A stretch of DNA of 64,000 nt from an uncultured Christensenellaceae bacterium (GTDB taxonomy: Bacteria; Bacillota; Clostridia; Christensenellales; UBA3700): the NCBI GenBank assembly GCA_944380295.1, contig CALWHE010000005.1, positions 1 through 64,000 on the forward strand, read 5' to 3'. The notes under the pieces are model-generated. The model saw nothing but the letters and a program-made list of their open reading frames with translations. It did no database searches and had not been told where the DNA came from. The position numbers were made by a program, and so were the translations under genes. This document shows, piece by piece, positions 54,626-63,064 of the stretch; the stretch's first letter is position 1; every line of letters starts with the position of its first letter.

Positions 54626-56127
54626 GAATCAGAAAATTGGTTGCGGTCGCGTTGGCGGCTCTGGCACTCGTTATGACGTTCGTCGCGTGCGGCGACAAGG
54701 AAAACGAAAAGGATCTGTCTGCGTCGGTATTTCCCGTCTCGTCCTATAACGATACGGTCGGGGTGACGATGGGCGACGTGATGCCGTTTTACGACGACGG
54801 CGTTATGAACATCTACCATCTGCAGAACAGCAGGGGAACTCTCAGCACGTATTATCATCCTATATCGAGGCTGACGACTACCGATTTTCTGCATTATACC
54901 GACGAGGGAATAGCGATCCCGTTTGAGGAAAATTACAAATCTCCCGACGCGGCGATAGGCACGGGCTCTTTTATCAAGGACGAAAACGGAGTATATCATT
55001 GCTTCTATACCGGGCATAACGCGGAGGAGAATACGGGTCTGCCGTATTTCGAAGTGGTCAGGCACGCGGTCAGCAAGGATCAGGAAACATGGACCAAGGT
55101 CGAAGATTTCAATCTTTACGGTTACAGCAACGACTTCAGAGATCCTTACGTGTATTACGACTCGTACGACGCGTGCTATTATATGCTCGTGACTACCAAC
55201 GAGGGTGGAAGAGGAGTTATAAAGAGGTATTCGTCGACCTCTCTCGACGCTGTCGACGACGAGTGGATCGACCGCGGGGTGTTCTTTGCTAATGACGACG
55301 GCACCTACAACATGGAGTGTCCGTCCTACGTGGAGTACAACGGATATTGGTATCTTGCATACAGCGAGCAGGGAGAGAACAGGGTGACTCATTACAGATA
55401 CCGCACGGAGAGGAACGGAGAGTGGAAGAAATTCGAGCGCGACAGCATAGACGCCAGCGGTTTTTACGCAGGAAGGCTTGAAAAGGCGGGCGACGATCTG
55501 TATGCGTTCGCCTGGTGCGCGACGCTGACCGGCGGCGCGGTCGGCGAGTTCGACTGGGGCGGCAATCTCGTCACTCATCAGATATTGCAGAAATCGAACG
55601 GAGAGCTTTGCGCCGTGCTCGTGTCGGGCGTGGAAGAAGCCGTGAACTCAGAGAAAGAATACGCATTCGCGGACGGCGGCGAGGCAGGCGACGTGGCGTT
55701 TGACGGGTCGGGATTCGCTTCAAGGGCGGTTTTTGAGATCCCGGAAGGAATCGTCAGAATGAGCTTCGACGTTACCGTGAACGGTTACGGCGGCAATTTC
55801 GGTTTGACTTTCAGTCTGAAGAAGGGGCTCAACGACAGGCTCGGCGAAGCCGTTGTGGCGTTCGATCCCGCCGGCAATAAGCTGACGTGTTACAACGACG
55901 TGTCCAGCATAGTCCGCTACGGCGATCCGCTCGCCAACGTGGACTTCGTCTATATGCAAGGCAAAACGTATTCGGTCGACGTGCTGATAGACGGGGAGGT
56001 GCTGACGGTTTATTTCGACGACACCGTCGCCGTCACTGCCCGTTTTGTGAATATGGAAGACAACTATTTTGCGTTCTACTCCAACGGCGTAAACGTAAAA
56101 TTCGGAGGTATAAGTTTTTATGAATAA
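54622..56127 (+). CDS. GH32-like lipoprotein with divergent nucleophile motif
   Basis: 501 residues. Lipobox Phe-Val-Ala-Cys at 20-23. The catalytic domain lacks WMNDPNG and has MGDVMPFYDDGV instead, where Asp52 would be the nucleophile; FRDPY (Asp174) and MECPS (Glu232) keep the other two GH32 residues. The C-terminal part (about 355-501) is a DUF4975-like/beta-sandwich module. Proteins of this type are annotated as GH32 with unknown fructan specificity. It is anchored outside the cell and complements the other surface GH32. Confidence 0.85.
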   Translation: MRIRKLVAVALAALALVMTFVACGDKENEKDLSASVFPVSSYNDTVGVTMGDVMPFYDDGVMNIYHLQNSRGTLSTYYHPISRLTTTDFLHYTDEGIAIPFEENYKSPDAAIGTGSFIKDENGVYHCFYTGHNAEENTGLPYFEVVRHAVSKDQETWTKVEDFNLYGYSNDFRDPYVYYDSYDACYYMLVTTNEGGRGVIKRYSSTSLDAVDDEWIDRGVFFANDDGTYNMECPSYVEYNGYWYLAYSEQGENRVTHYRYRTERNGEWKKFERDSIDASGFYAGRLEKAGDDLYAFAWCATLTGGAVGEFDWGGNLVTHQILQKSNGELCAVLVSGVEEAVNSEKEYAFADGGEAGDVAFDGSGFASRAVFEIPEGIVRMSFDVTVNGYGGNFGLTFSLKKGLNDRLGEAVVAFDPAGNKLTCYNDVSSIVRYGDPLANVDFVYMQGKTYSVDVLIDGEVLTVYFDDTVAVTARFVNMEDNYFAFYSNGVNVKFGGISFYE

Positions 56128-57076
56128 AATTTATTGCATGGGAGAATTGCTGATAGATTTTCAGTCTGAGGGCAACGGCTCGCTGAAAGAAACCGACAGG
56201 TTTGTGAAAAAAGCGGGCGGCGCTCCCGCCAACGTATGCGTTCAGGCGAAAAAACTGGGTTGCGACGCCGTCTATCTGACTAAGGTCGGAGCTGACGGGT
56301 TCGGAGATTTTCTCGTCGCAACTCTCGAGAGCGAGGGCGTCGACGTATCTTATATCGGAAGAAGCGCAGATCTCAACACTTCGCTCGCGTTCGTGAGCAT
56401 ACGCGAGAACGGTGAGAGAGATTTCAGCTTTTACCGCACGATGACCGCCGATCTTTACATAGAGCCAGCCGACTTTGAGGATGTTGAATTTTCCAAAGGC
56501 GACGTGCTTGAGTTCGGCAGCGTAGCGCTCGCTACGGATACCGCGAGAGACACGCACAGGTATCTTATAGAAAAGGCGGTCAAGGCGGGCACGCTGAGCT
56601 GCTTCGATCCCAATCTCAGGTTTAATCTCTGGAAAGATCCCGAGGAACTGAGAAAGGTCGTGAAAGAGTTTGCGCAATACGCCGACGTCATCAAGGTGGG
56701 CAAGGACGAGCTTGAATTTATCGTCGGAGACGCCGCTGATCGCGAAAAAGCGCTTTTCGGAGGCAGTCTCAAAGTGCTCGCCGTAACTGACGGAAGCAAA
56801 GGAGCAGATATAATACTCGCCGACGGTCGCAGGTTTGAATGCACGGGATACAAGGTCAAAGCCGTGGATACGACGGGTGCGGGAGACTCGTTCTTCGGCG
56901 CGCTGATAGCCGGACTTTTCAAGGCGGGTGCGAAACCCGAAAATCTGCTTGAAGATACGATTGATTACGGCAAAATACTCGATTTTGCCTGTAAATGCGG
57001 TGCGTATACCACTACCGGTTACGGCGCGATCCCCTCGATGGGAAACAGAGAAACTGTAGATAAGGCGGTAAGATGA
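56120..57076 (+). CDS. PfkB family fructokinase
   Basis: 318 residues. N-terminal GELLIDF and KKAGGAPANV (PfkB signature 1) and C-terminal D250TTGAGDSF (signature 2, catalytic Asp256) are clear. Phosphorylates fructose to fructose 6-phosphate with ATP, feeding glycolysis. It overlaps the previous gene by eight bases, which supports fructose as the product of this locus. GGAGG precedes the ATG. Confidence 0.93.
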   Translation: MNKIYCMGELLIDFQSEGNGSLKETDRFVKKAGGAPANVCVQAKKLGCDAVYLTKVGADGFGDFLVATLESEGVDVSYIGRSADLNTSLAFVSIRENGERDFSFYRTMTADLYIEPADFEDVEFSKGDVLEFGSVALATDTARDTHRYLIEKAVKAGTLSCFDPNLRFNLWKDPEELRKVVKEFAQYADVIKVGKDELEFIVGDAADREKALFGGSLKVLAVTDGSKGADIILADGRRFECTGYKVKAVDTTGAGDSFFGALIAGLFKAGAKPENLLEDTIDYGKILDFACKCGAYTTTGYGAIPSMGNRETVDKAVR

Positions 57077-57077
57077 T

Positions 57078-58310
57078 ATGGCAACTGTTCAACTTGTAAA
57101 CGTAAATAAAGTATACGACGGCGGCGTTCACGCCGTACACGATTTTTCGATCGACATCGAGGACAAAGAGTTCATCGTTTTCGTCGGTCCGTCCGGATGC
57201 GGCAAGTCCACGACGCTGCGAATGATAGCAGGTCTCGAGGAGATATCTTACGGGGAGTTGTATATCGACGGCAAACTGATGAACAGCGCTGCGCCAAAAG
57301 ACAGAGACATAGCGATGGTGTTCCAGTCTTACGCGCTATATCCGCAGATGACGGTTTACGACAATATGGCGTATGCGCTGAAACTCAGGAAAGTTCCCAA
57401 ACAGGAGATAGATTCGAGGGTTAGAGCGGCGGCTGACATACTTAAACTCACCCCGTATCTCAACAGGAAGCCGCGCGCATTGTCGGGCGGTCAGAGACAG
57501 AGAGTCGCGCTTGGCAGAGCGATCGTGCGCCGTCCCAAGGTGTTCCTTATGGACGAGCCTCTTTCCAACCTCGACGCAAAACTCAGAGTAGCGATGAGAA
57601 GTGAGATCGTCAGAATCCACAAAGAAGTGGAAGCGACGACAATTTACGTCACGCACGACCAGATCGAGGCAATGACGATGGCGTCACGCATTGTCGTCAT
57701 GAAAAACGGGTTTATCCAGCAGATCGGCGAGCCGAACGAGGTATACAGCCATCCGGCAAATATGTTCGTGGCGGGATTCATAGGCACTCCCGCAATGAAT
57801 TTTCTGCACGGTAAATCGGAAAAAGGGTTTTTCTGTATTGACGGTACTGACGAAAAGATCAGACTGACCGAGGAACAGCAAAAACTTCTCGCCGCCTACG
57901 AAAACAAGAGGATAGTTTACGGTATCCGTCCGGAAAATCTTATATATGAAGAGGACGAGAGATTTGCAGATTTCAAGGATATGTCTTTTTCAATGAAATG
58001 CAATATAGTCGAAAGACTCGGCGATACCGTCAACGTGCACGGAACGGTAAAAGACAACGATGTGATTATAAAAATGAACAGCAAATTCGGTGTTGACGGA
58101 AAAACCGAGATAAGAGTCGCCGCCGACAGCGCATATGCGCGCTTCTTCAACGAAAGCACTACAAATGCGATCACACCCGGGCACAATGCCTATGAGGAAG
58201 CCCCGGTAGCTGTATCTCCCGACGAGGAAAAGGTTGTGATCGTCAAAACCGAACCCAAAGGATTTTTGTCAAAACTGACAGACGCCATAAAAAGCAGATT
58301 TAAAAAGTAA
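57078..58310 (+). CDS. Carbohydrate ABC transporter ATPase, MsmK/UgpC type
   Basis: 410 residues. Walker A GPSGCGKST (37-45), signature LSGGQ (135-139), Walker B VFLMDEP (about 155-161), then a regulatory MOI/TOBE domain (about 240-370) and a basic tail. The MsmK/UgpC type energises CUT1 importers and can serve several permeases. A dedicated ATPase is not always present beside LplB/YtcP-type permeases. Last gene of the operon, one base after the fructokinase stop, before a terminator. Confidence 0.95.
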   Translation: MATVQLVNVNKVYDGGVHAVHDFSIDIEDKEFIVFVGPSGCGKSTTLRMIAGLEEISYGELYIDGKLMNSAAPKDRDIAMVFQSYALYPQMTVYDNMAYALKLRKVPKQEIDSRVRAAADILKLTPYLNRKPRALSGGQRQRVALGRAIVRRPKVFLMDEPLSNLDAKLRVAMRSEIVRIHKEVEATTIYVTHDQIEAMTMASRIVVMKNGFIQQIGEPNEVYSHPANMFVAGFIGTPAMNFLHGKSEKGFFCIDGTDEKIRLTEEQQKLLAAYENKRIVYGIRPENLIYEEDERFADFKDMSFSMKCNIVERLGDTVNVHGTVKDNDVIIKMNSKFGVDGKTEIRVAADSAYARFFNESTTNAITPGHNAYEEAPVAVSPDEEKVVIVKTEPKGFLSKLTDAIKSRFKK

Positions 58311-58325
58311 CATACCAACCCAAAA

Positions 58326-58363
58326 TAAAAAAGCCCGTGGGAACGCATTTCCGCGGGCTTTTT
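58326..58363 (+). terminator. Terminator of the fructan operon
   Basis: Long stem AAAAGCCCGTGGGAA/TTCCGCGGGCTTTT with one G-T pair, five-base loop; A-run before and T-run after. Confidence 0.85.
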
Positions 58364-58532
58364 GCACTTAAATGCAATGCGTCATTTACATGACGATTAT
58401 AAAAATCTGACGGAGCCGGCTGGCTTGCCACGGGAGTTTCGCCATGCGACGAAAACCGCGGCATCGCAACGGTATCGGTACCGCCGCGCCGAACCCGTTA
58501 TAAATAACGGGGTCGACGACCACTTATCCCAC
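58364..58532. other. Palindrome-rich non-coding segment next to the tRNA
   Basis: No supported gene. Short inverted repeats follow each other: TTGCA/TGCAA (58362-58377), CGTCAT/ATGACG (58380-58395), GGTA-rich palindrome near 58471 and CCCGTTAT/ATAACGGG (58494-58511). Origin unknown. Confidence 0.5.
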
Positions 58533-58577
58533 AAAAAAAAGAAACCAAAACCGACAGTTTCGATTTTGGTTTCTTTT
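58533..58577 (-). terminator. Terminator of the tRNA-Ala gene
   Basis: Fourteen-bp stem AAAAGAAACCAAAA/TTTTGGTTTCTTTT, 13-base loop, followed by a T-run on the minus strand; one arm touches the encoded CCA. Confidence 0.75.
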
Positions 58578-58652
58578 GGTGGAGATAACGGGACTCGAAC
58601 CCGTGGCCTATGCGTTGCGAACGCATCGCTCTACCAGCTGAGCCATATCCCC
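58577..58652 (-). tRNA. tRNA-Ala (anticodon CGC)
   Basis: The minus strand folds as a complete cloverleaf: seven-bp acceptor GGGGATA/TATCTCC with G3-U70, the alanine identity pair; D-arm GCTCAGCTGGTAGAGC; anticodon stem ATGCG/CGCAT with loop TTCGCAA (anticodon CGC, reads GCG); T-loop GGTTCGAGTCC; discriminator A and encoded CCA (76 nt). Its 3' end faces the accessory block to the left. Confidence 0.95.
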
Positions 58653-58798
58653 ACGGCACAGACTATTTTAGCACCGAAAAGCCGGCGTGTCAAACGATAT
58701 TGCGCGATTGGGGCAAAAAACCGATAAAATGTTGAGCGCGGCGGGGAGGTTTTCGTCTTAAAAAATGTATAACATTTGTAAATTACTTGATTTGCCCC

Positions 58799-58827
58799 TT
58801 TATTTGGCAAAAAATATGTGCTATAAT
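58799..58827 (+). promoter_or_regulatory. Promoter of hpf
   Basis: TTTATT (58799-58804), 17-bp spacer, TATAAT (58822-58827). Confidence 0.6.
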
Positions 58828-58870
58828 GTTATCAACAAGAGGGGAAACCTCAAACAAGGAGGCTCTGATC

Positions 58871-59398
58871 ATGAAACTTGAAATCATTTCCAGAAATTAC
58901 AAAGTGTCCGACCATCTCAAAAGCGTTATTGCGGATAAAGTGGAAAAATTTGCCCGTTATTTCGAAGACGACGCCGTGATGAAAGTATCGCTCAAACAGA
59001 TAGGCAAGGACAAATACGGCATGGAAATAACCGTGTTCTTTTCCGGCAACAACATTGTGCGCAGCGAAGTCATCTCCGACAACATGTATAACAACATAGA
59101 CGTGGCGCTGCCCAAGATAGAGGGACAGATACGCAAATATCGCACCAAATTGGGTAAAAAGATCAAGCAGTCCGCCATAGACGAAATGGCTCCGGCGGAA
59201 AAGGCGGAGATCCCGTCCGACAAGGTGGTGCGCAAAAAGAACTTTGCCCTGCACAAGATGAGCGTGAGCGAAGCCATTGCGGAAATGGATCTGGTGGATC
59301 ACACCTTTTATGTGTTCCTCAATGAAGAAAACGGCATGGTCAACGTGGTTTATCGCAGAGAAGACGGAGGCTGCGGTCTTATCGACCTCGTATATTAA
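58871..59398 (+). CDS. hpf: Ribosome hibernation promoting factor, long form
   Basis: 175 residues, the length of the long HPF of Bacillota. N-terminal S30AE/YfiA domain (about 1-100) that binds the 30S decoding region and C-terminal domain (about 118-175, with VVRKKNFALHKMSVSEAIAEMDLVDHTFYVF) that joins two 30S subunits to form inactive 100S ribosomes in stationary phase. AAGGAGG precedes the ATG. Monocistronic with its own promoter and terminator. Confidence 0.96.
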   Translation: MKLEIISRNYKVSDHLKSVIADKVEKFARYFEDDAVMKVSLKQIGKDKYGMEITVFFSGNNIVRSEVISDNMYNNIDVALPKIEGQIRKYRTKLGKKIKQSAIDEMAPAEKAEIPSDKVVRKKNFALHKMSVSEAIAEMDLVDHTFYVFLNEENGMVNVVYRREDGGCGLIDLVY

Positions 59399-59424
59399 GA
59401 GAAAAGCAAAGCAAAAAACAAGAG

Positions 59425-59449
59425 GGTCCGCGGTAACGCGGACCTTTTT
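59425..59449 (+). terminator. Terminator after hpf
   Basis: GGTCCGCG/CGCGGACC stem with GTAA tetraloop and five T. Confidence 0.9.
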
Positions 59450-59832
59450 GCCGTCACGGACGGCCGTGGCAGTCCAAAGGCGGAACAGGATGGCGGAGAG
59501 CGTAAAGCGCGGAAGATATAAACGACAGGCAAGAATACGAATAAGGCAGACGGGATATTTTGCAAATCGGAGATGAAAAAGACAGCCGACGTGAAGAAAA
59601 GACAAACGCGGAAGCCGTTTTGATACCATACAAAATGTAAAGAAGCGGACAAGACGGGCGCGGTTAGGCGCAAAGCGCCGCGCCGAGTCATTGGTCGGCG
59701 CGTGCCAAACCCCGAAGCGACGCAAGAAAAGGGCAAGTGCCGTTTGCGGGAATAACGGCGGCACGGGCATGTGTTCGAGTGCGGCTGAGCGCCGTTTATC
59801 AAAATATTACACAACATATAAGGCGTTGAGTG
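59450..59832. other. Intergenic region before trpS without a supported gene
   Basis: About 380 bases. GC-rich inverted repeats occur (for example around 59664-59687, GGCGC/GCGCC), but no T-box consensus (AGGGTGGNACCGCG) and no believable reading frame on either strand. Confidence 0.55.
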
Positions 59833-59861
59833 TTTACTTTTTACGTTTGTTATGCTATACT
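59833..59861 (+). promoter_or_regulatory. Promoter of trpS
   Basis: TTTACT (59833-59838), 17-bp spacer, TATACT (59856-59861). A second TATACT follows at 59865-59870. Confidence 0.65.
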
Positions 59862-59893
59862 TTGTATACTGCATGAACAATACGGGCGGAAAT

Positions 59894-60895
59894 ATGGAGA
59901 AAAAAGTTATTTACAGCGCCGTTCAACCCACCAGTCAGCTTACCTTGGGCAATTATCTGGGAGCGGTGAACAACTGGCTCAAAATACAGGACGACGAGCA
60001 AAACGATTGCATTTTTGCGGTGGCGGATCTGCATTCGCTCACCATTCGGCGCGCGCCGGAAGAGGTGGAGAGCAGAACGCTTTCGCTGTTGGCGCAATTT
60101 TTGGCGTTCGGTCTGGACGAAAAAAAGAACGTCATCTATGTGCAGTCGCATGTTGCCGCGCACACGCGCCTTGCTTGGATCCTGAATTGCTATACATATG
60201 TGGGCGAAATGGCGCGCATGACGCAATTCAAGGATAAATCCGCCAAACATGCAGATAACGTGAATATGGGGTTGATGGATTATCCCGTGCTGATGGCGGC
60301 GGACATTTTGCTTTACGACACGAATTTGGTGCCGGTGGGCGTGGACCAGTTGCAGCATTTGGAGATCACGCGCGACATAGCCATTCGCTTCAACAACATT
60401 TACGGAGAGACCTTCAAGGTGCCGGAGGCGCTGTTGGGCAGGGCGGGAGCCAAGATAATGAGCCTTTCCGATCCGCTTGCCAAGATGAGCAAGTCCGATC
60501 CCAATCCCATGGGCAGGATAAACGTGTTGGACAGCGAAGCGGACATCGTGAAAAAATTCAAGCGCGCCGTGACTGATAGCGAGGCGGTGATAGCTTACGA
60601 TCCGGAGAAAAAGCCGGGCGTATCCAACCTGCTCACCATATTGGCGGCGGTGGAAGGCGTCACGCCGGAGCAAGCCGCGGCGGAGTGCGAGGGAATGATG
60701 TATGGGCACCTCAAACTGCGCGTGGCGGACGCGGTGGCGGCGATGCTCAAACCGGTGCGGGAAAATTATGCCGCGCTGATGGGCGACAAGGCTTATTTGC
60801 TGGATATGGCGCGCCGCGGAGCGGAAAAGGCGGCTGCGCGCGCGGACAAAACGCTAGCGCGGGCGAGCAAAGCGGTGGGGCTTTTGGTGGACTGA
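59894..60895 (+). CDS. trpS: Tryptophan--tRNA ligase
   Basis: 333 residues, normal for bacterial TrpRS. YSAVQPTSQLTLGNYLGA contains the HIGH-equivalent TLGN, and KMSKS is at 197-201. The VPVGVDQLQHLEITRDIA segment is also diagnostic. Charges tRNA-Trp in the cytosol. GGCGGA stands before this ATG; an in-frame ATG at 59873 is possible. The stop overlaps the next gene by one base (TGATG). Confidence 0.96.
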   Translation: MEKKVIYSAVQPTSQLTLGNYLGAVNNWLKIQDDEQNDCIFAVADLHSLTIRRAPEEVESRTLSLLAQFLAFGLDEKKNVIYVQSHVAAHTRLAWILNCYTYVGEMARMTQFKDKSAKHADNVNMGLMDYPVLMAADILLYDTNLVPVGVDQLQHLEITRDIAIRFNNIYGETFKVPEALLGRAGAKIMSLSDPLAKMSKSDPNPMGRINVLDSEADIVKKFKRAVTDSEAVIAYDPEKKPGVSNLLTILAAVEGVTPEQAAAECEGMMYGHLKLRVADAVAAMLKPVRENYAALMGDKAYLLDMARRGAEKAAARADKTLARASKAVGLLVD

Positions 60896-61785
60896 TGTTC
60901 GGATACGTCCTCATAGACAAACCGGATATGTTCGTAAAGGACTTTGCCATGTATCGCGCTTTTTATTGCGGATATTGCAAGAGCGTGGGCAAAAAGTGTT
61001 CGCAGATCATGCGTTTCACCACCAATTACGACATCACCTTTCTGGATCTTCTGCTACACAGCGTATACGGCAGAGAAAAACAGCTTGACAACCAGGTGTG
61101 CGTGCTCAATCCGCTGCGCAAAAAGACCATAGGTCTGCGCGACGAGCTGACCGACAGATGCATAGACGCCAACAATATCCTGCTGCATTACAAGCTGCGC
61201 GATGATATTTTGGACAAAAGCGGCGCGGGCAGGGGATTTATCGACAAAGTCGTCTTGCGCCGCCATTATAAAAAGGCGTGCAAAAACCTGCCGCAGAGCG
61301 ACAGATCGTGCGCGGAAAATTACGAGCGTCTGCGCAAACTGGAAAAGGAAAATTGCGCCGAACTTGACGCGGCGGCAGACCCCTTTGCCTGCATGATGCG
61401 CGACATCGGAGAGGAAGTTTTTGCGGAAAAATATACGCCGGCGATAGGCGATCTGCTCTATAACATCGGCAGATGGGTGTATCTGACAGACGCGATGGAC
61501 GATCTGGAAAAGGACGCCAAAAGCAAGAATTACAATCCGTTTTTGGCGGGATACGCCTTTGAGGGCAGAGAAAAATTCATCGCCGACAAAAAAGAGGAAC
61601 TGGATTTCATCTTTGCCGCAAGTCAAAAGGCGATCATGGAAGCGTTCGACAAGATAACCACGCCGCTTTACGAAGGCGTGCTGACCAATATAATATGGTA
61701 CGGGTTACCCGCTGCCACCAAAACGATCATCGGAGGAAACAAGATTGCAAAAAAGTCCTTATTCAATTCTGGGATTGAAAGATGA
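60895..61785 (+). CDS. DUF5685 family protein
   Basis: 296 residues. MFGYVLIDKPDMFVKDFAMYRAFYCGYCKSVG with its CxxC and RFTTNYDITFLDLLLHSVYG are the DUF5685 signature; DAMDDLEKDAKSKNYNPFL near residue 200 recalls the aspartate-rich helices of prenyl-chain synthases, which this family distantly resembles. No function established. Starts in the TGATG overlap with trpS. Always seen by me here as the first of a trio with the J-like and membrane proteins. Confidence 0.85.
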   Translation: MFGYVLIDKPDMFVKDFAMYRAFYCGYCKSVGKKCSQIMRFTTNYDITFLDLLLHSVYGREKQLDNQVCVLNPLRKKTIGLRDELTDRCIDANNILLHYKLRDDILDKSGAGRGFIDKVVLRRHYKKACKNLPQSDRSCAENYERLRKLEKENCAELDAAADPFACMMRDIGEEVFAEKYTPAIGDLLYNIGRWVYLTDAMDDLEKDAKSKNYNPFLAGYAFEGREKFIADKKEELDFIFAASQKAIMEAFDKITTPLYEGVLTNIIWYGLPAATKTIIGGNKIAKKSLFNSGIER

Positions 61786-62371
61786 CGCCACTCAGGAGCA
61801 GATAGACAACGCCTATTACGACCTCAAACAGCAATATGAAGCCAAGCTGTTCGAAGAGGGCGAAGTGGGCATGACTGCGTCCAAGAAACTCGCCGAGCTG
61901 GAGCGCGCTTACAACGACTGTTTGGAAGATCTGAACAAGCGCGTGACATACGATAATTACGGCGGCACATACGGCATGGTGGAGCAGCTCATCAAAGAGG
62001 GCAAGATAAACGAAGCGCAAAAGCAGTTGGACGCCATAGAACCGCGCGACGCGGAGTGGCACTATATGCAGGCGGTGATTTATTACAAGCGTAATTGGCA
62101 CATAGAGAGCAAAAAGCAGCTTGAACTTGCCGTGGCGCTCGACCCGGGCAACAATAAGTATCAAACCACGCTGCAAAGGCTCACGGAATCCATCAACAAT
62201 GCCGGCGCGCAGCAGGACGCGCAGGGGCAGCGCGGCGGATACGCCCGCCCGGACGCCAGAGCGGCGGGAAGCGCGGCAACGGCAAACGCCTGCTGCAACA
62301 CGTGCAGCACGCTTATCTGCTGCGACTGCCTGTGCGAATGCTGCGGCGGAGATCTGATCCCCTGCTGCTGA
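61745..62371 (+). CDS. J-domain-like protein with cysteine-rich tail
   Basis: 208 residues from a TTG start (GGAGG eight bases upstream), overlapping the DUF5685 gene by 41 bases. Residues 4-62 (SPYSILGLKDDATQEQIDNAYYDLKQQYEAK) look like a DnaJ J-domain, but the HPD tripeptide needed to stimulate DnaK is absent. A TPR-like helical region (about 75-155) follows. The end holds about ten cysteines in the last 26 residues (CCNTCSTLICCDCLCECCGGDLIPCC). Probably a scaffold or metal-binding protein acting with its neighbours. Confidence 0.8.
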   Translation: MQKSPYSILGLKDDATQEQIDNAYYDLKQQYEAKLFEEGEVGMTASKKLAELERAYNDCLEDLNKRVTYDNYGGTYGMVEQLIKEGKINEAQKQLDAIEPRDAEWHYMQAVIYYKRNWHIESKKQLELAVALDPGNNKYQTTLQRLTESINNAGAQQDAQGQRGGYARPDARAAGSAATANACCNTCSTLICCDCLCECCGGDLIPCC

Positions 62372-62374
62372 GTC

Positions 62375-62932
62375 ATGAAGCGGCGTTATTCATATGAAAT
62401 AGCGCTTTCGGCGATCGCCGCGGCAATAGCGATCCTGGCGGTGGTGGCGCAGGCTTATGTGGACGTTCTGACCATTGCGTTCAATGTGATAGCCGCCCTA
62501 GCGATCGCTATACCGCTCACAAAGGATATGTGGAAGGGCGCGCTCATGGCGTTTGCGGTCACAAGCATAGTATCCTTTTTCATAGTCAATCTGTATGCGT
62601 TGCCCTTCATCATGATGTTCGGCTCTTACGCCATCATCGCCTGGGCGCTCGACTTCAAATTATACAAAGCGGAAAAGCTGCCCAAGGCGTTGAAAATAAC
62701 GCTCATCACGGTGATCAAGATAGGGTATTACGCGCTGATGTTCTGGGGCTGTTACAAGCTGATGGAAGAGCTGTTCTTCGGCGGCACCATCAACTTTTTC
62801 GGCACGCAATACGACGTATCTTTTTACGTTATCTGGGGCATATGTTTTGCGGTTTTTTGCGTTTACGACCCCTTTATGCGCTGGGTGTTCAAAAACGAAT
62901 GTATCCTGGTGAGCAGGATAGTGAAAAAATAA
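62375..62932 (+). CDS. Polytopic membrane protein of unknown function
   Basis: 185 residues with about five hydrophobic helices and a basic start (MKRRYSYEIALSAIAAAIAILA). It lies three bases after the J-like gene stop, so it belongs to the same operon as trpS-DUF5685-J. It resembles the small multi-helix proteins that sit next to such J-like genes in other Clostridia; no transport motif is visible. Confidence 0.75.
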   Translation: MKRRYSYEIALSAIAAAIAILAVVAQAYVDVLTIAFNVIAALAIAIPLTKDMWKGALMAFAVTSIVSFFIVNLYALPFIMMFGSYAIIAWALDFKLYKAEKLPKALKITLITVIKIGYYALMFWGCYKLMEELFFGGTINFFGTQYDVSFYVIWGICFAVFCVYDPFMRWVFKNECILVSRIVKK

Positions 62933-62962
62933 GGCGGAGCTTTGAAAGTTTGCCCGTGCGGC

Positions 62963-63003
62963 AAGGGCGCGCTCGCGTAAGGCAAACGCGGGCGCGCCTT
63001 TTT
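62963..63003 (+). terminator. Terminator of the trpS operon
   Basis: Long imperfect GC stem (AAGGGCGCGC.CGCGT with ACGCG.GCGCGCCTT), loop about seven bases, five T. Confidence 0.8.
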
Positions 63004-63064
63004 CCGCGGCGCCGCGCACAGAGCGCAGCGTTTTATGCGGCGCAAGTGCAAAACGCCGCGCTCG

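Noticed and set aside
58362-58727. 121-codon frame crossing the tRNA
   Set aside because: It runs antisense through tRNA-Ala and its terminator and has no start signals.
59425-59449. T-box riboswitch for trpS
   Set aside because: The GGTCCGCG-GTAA hairpin looks like a T-box terminator, but the AGGGTGGNACCGCG consensus is absent and the hairpin lies right after hpf and before the trpS promoter.
59395-59880. 161-codon frame on the minus strand before trpS
   Set aside because: No ribosome site, unnatural amino acid mix, and it runs across the trpS promoter and hpf terminator.
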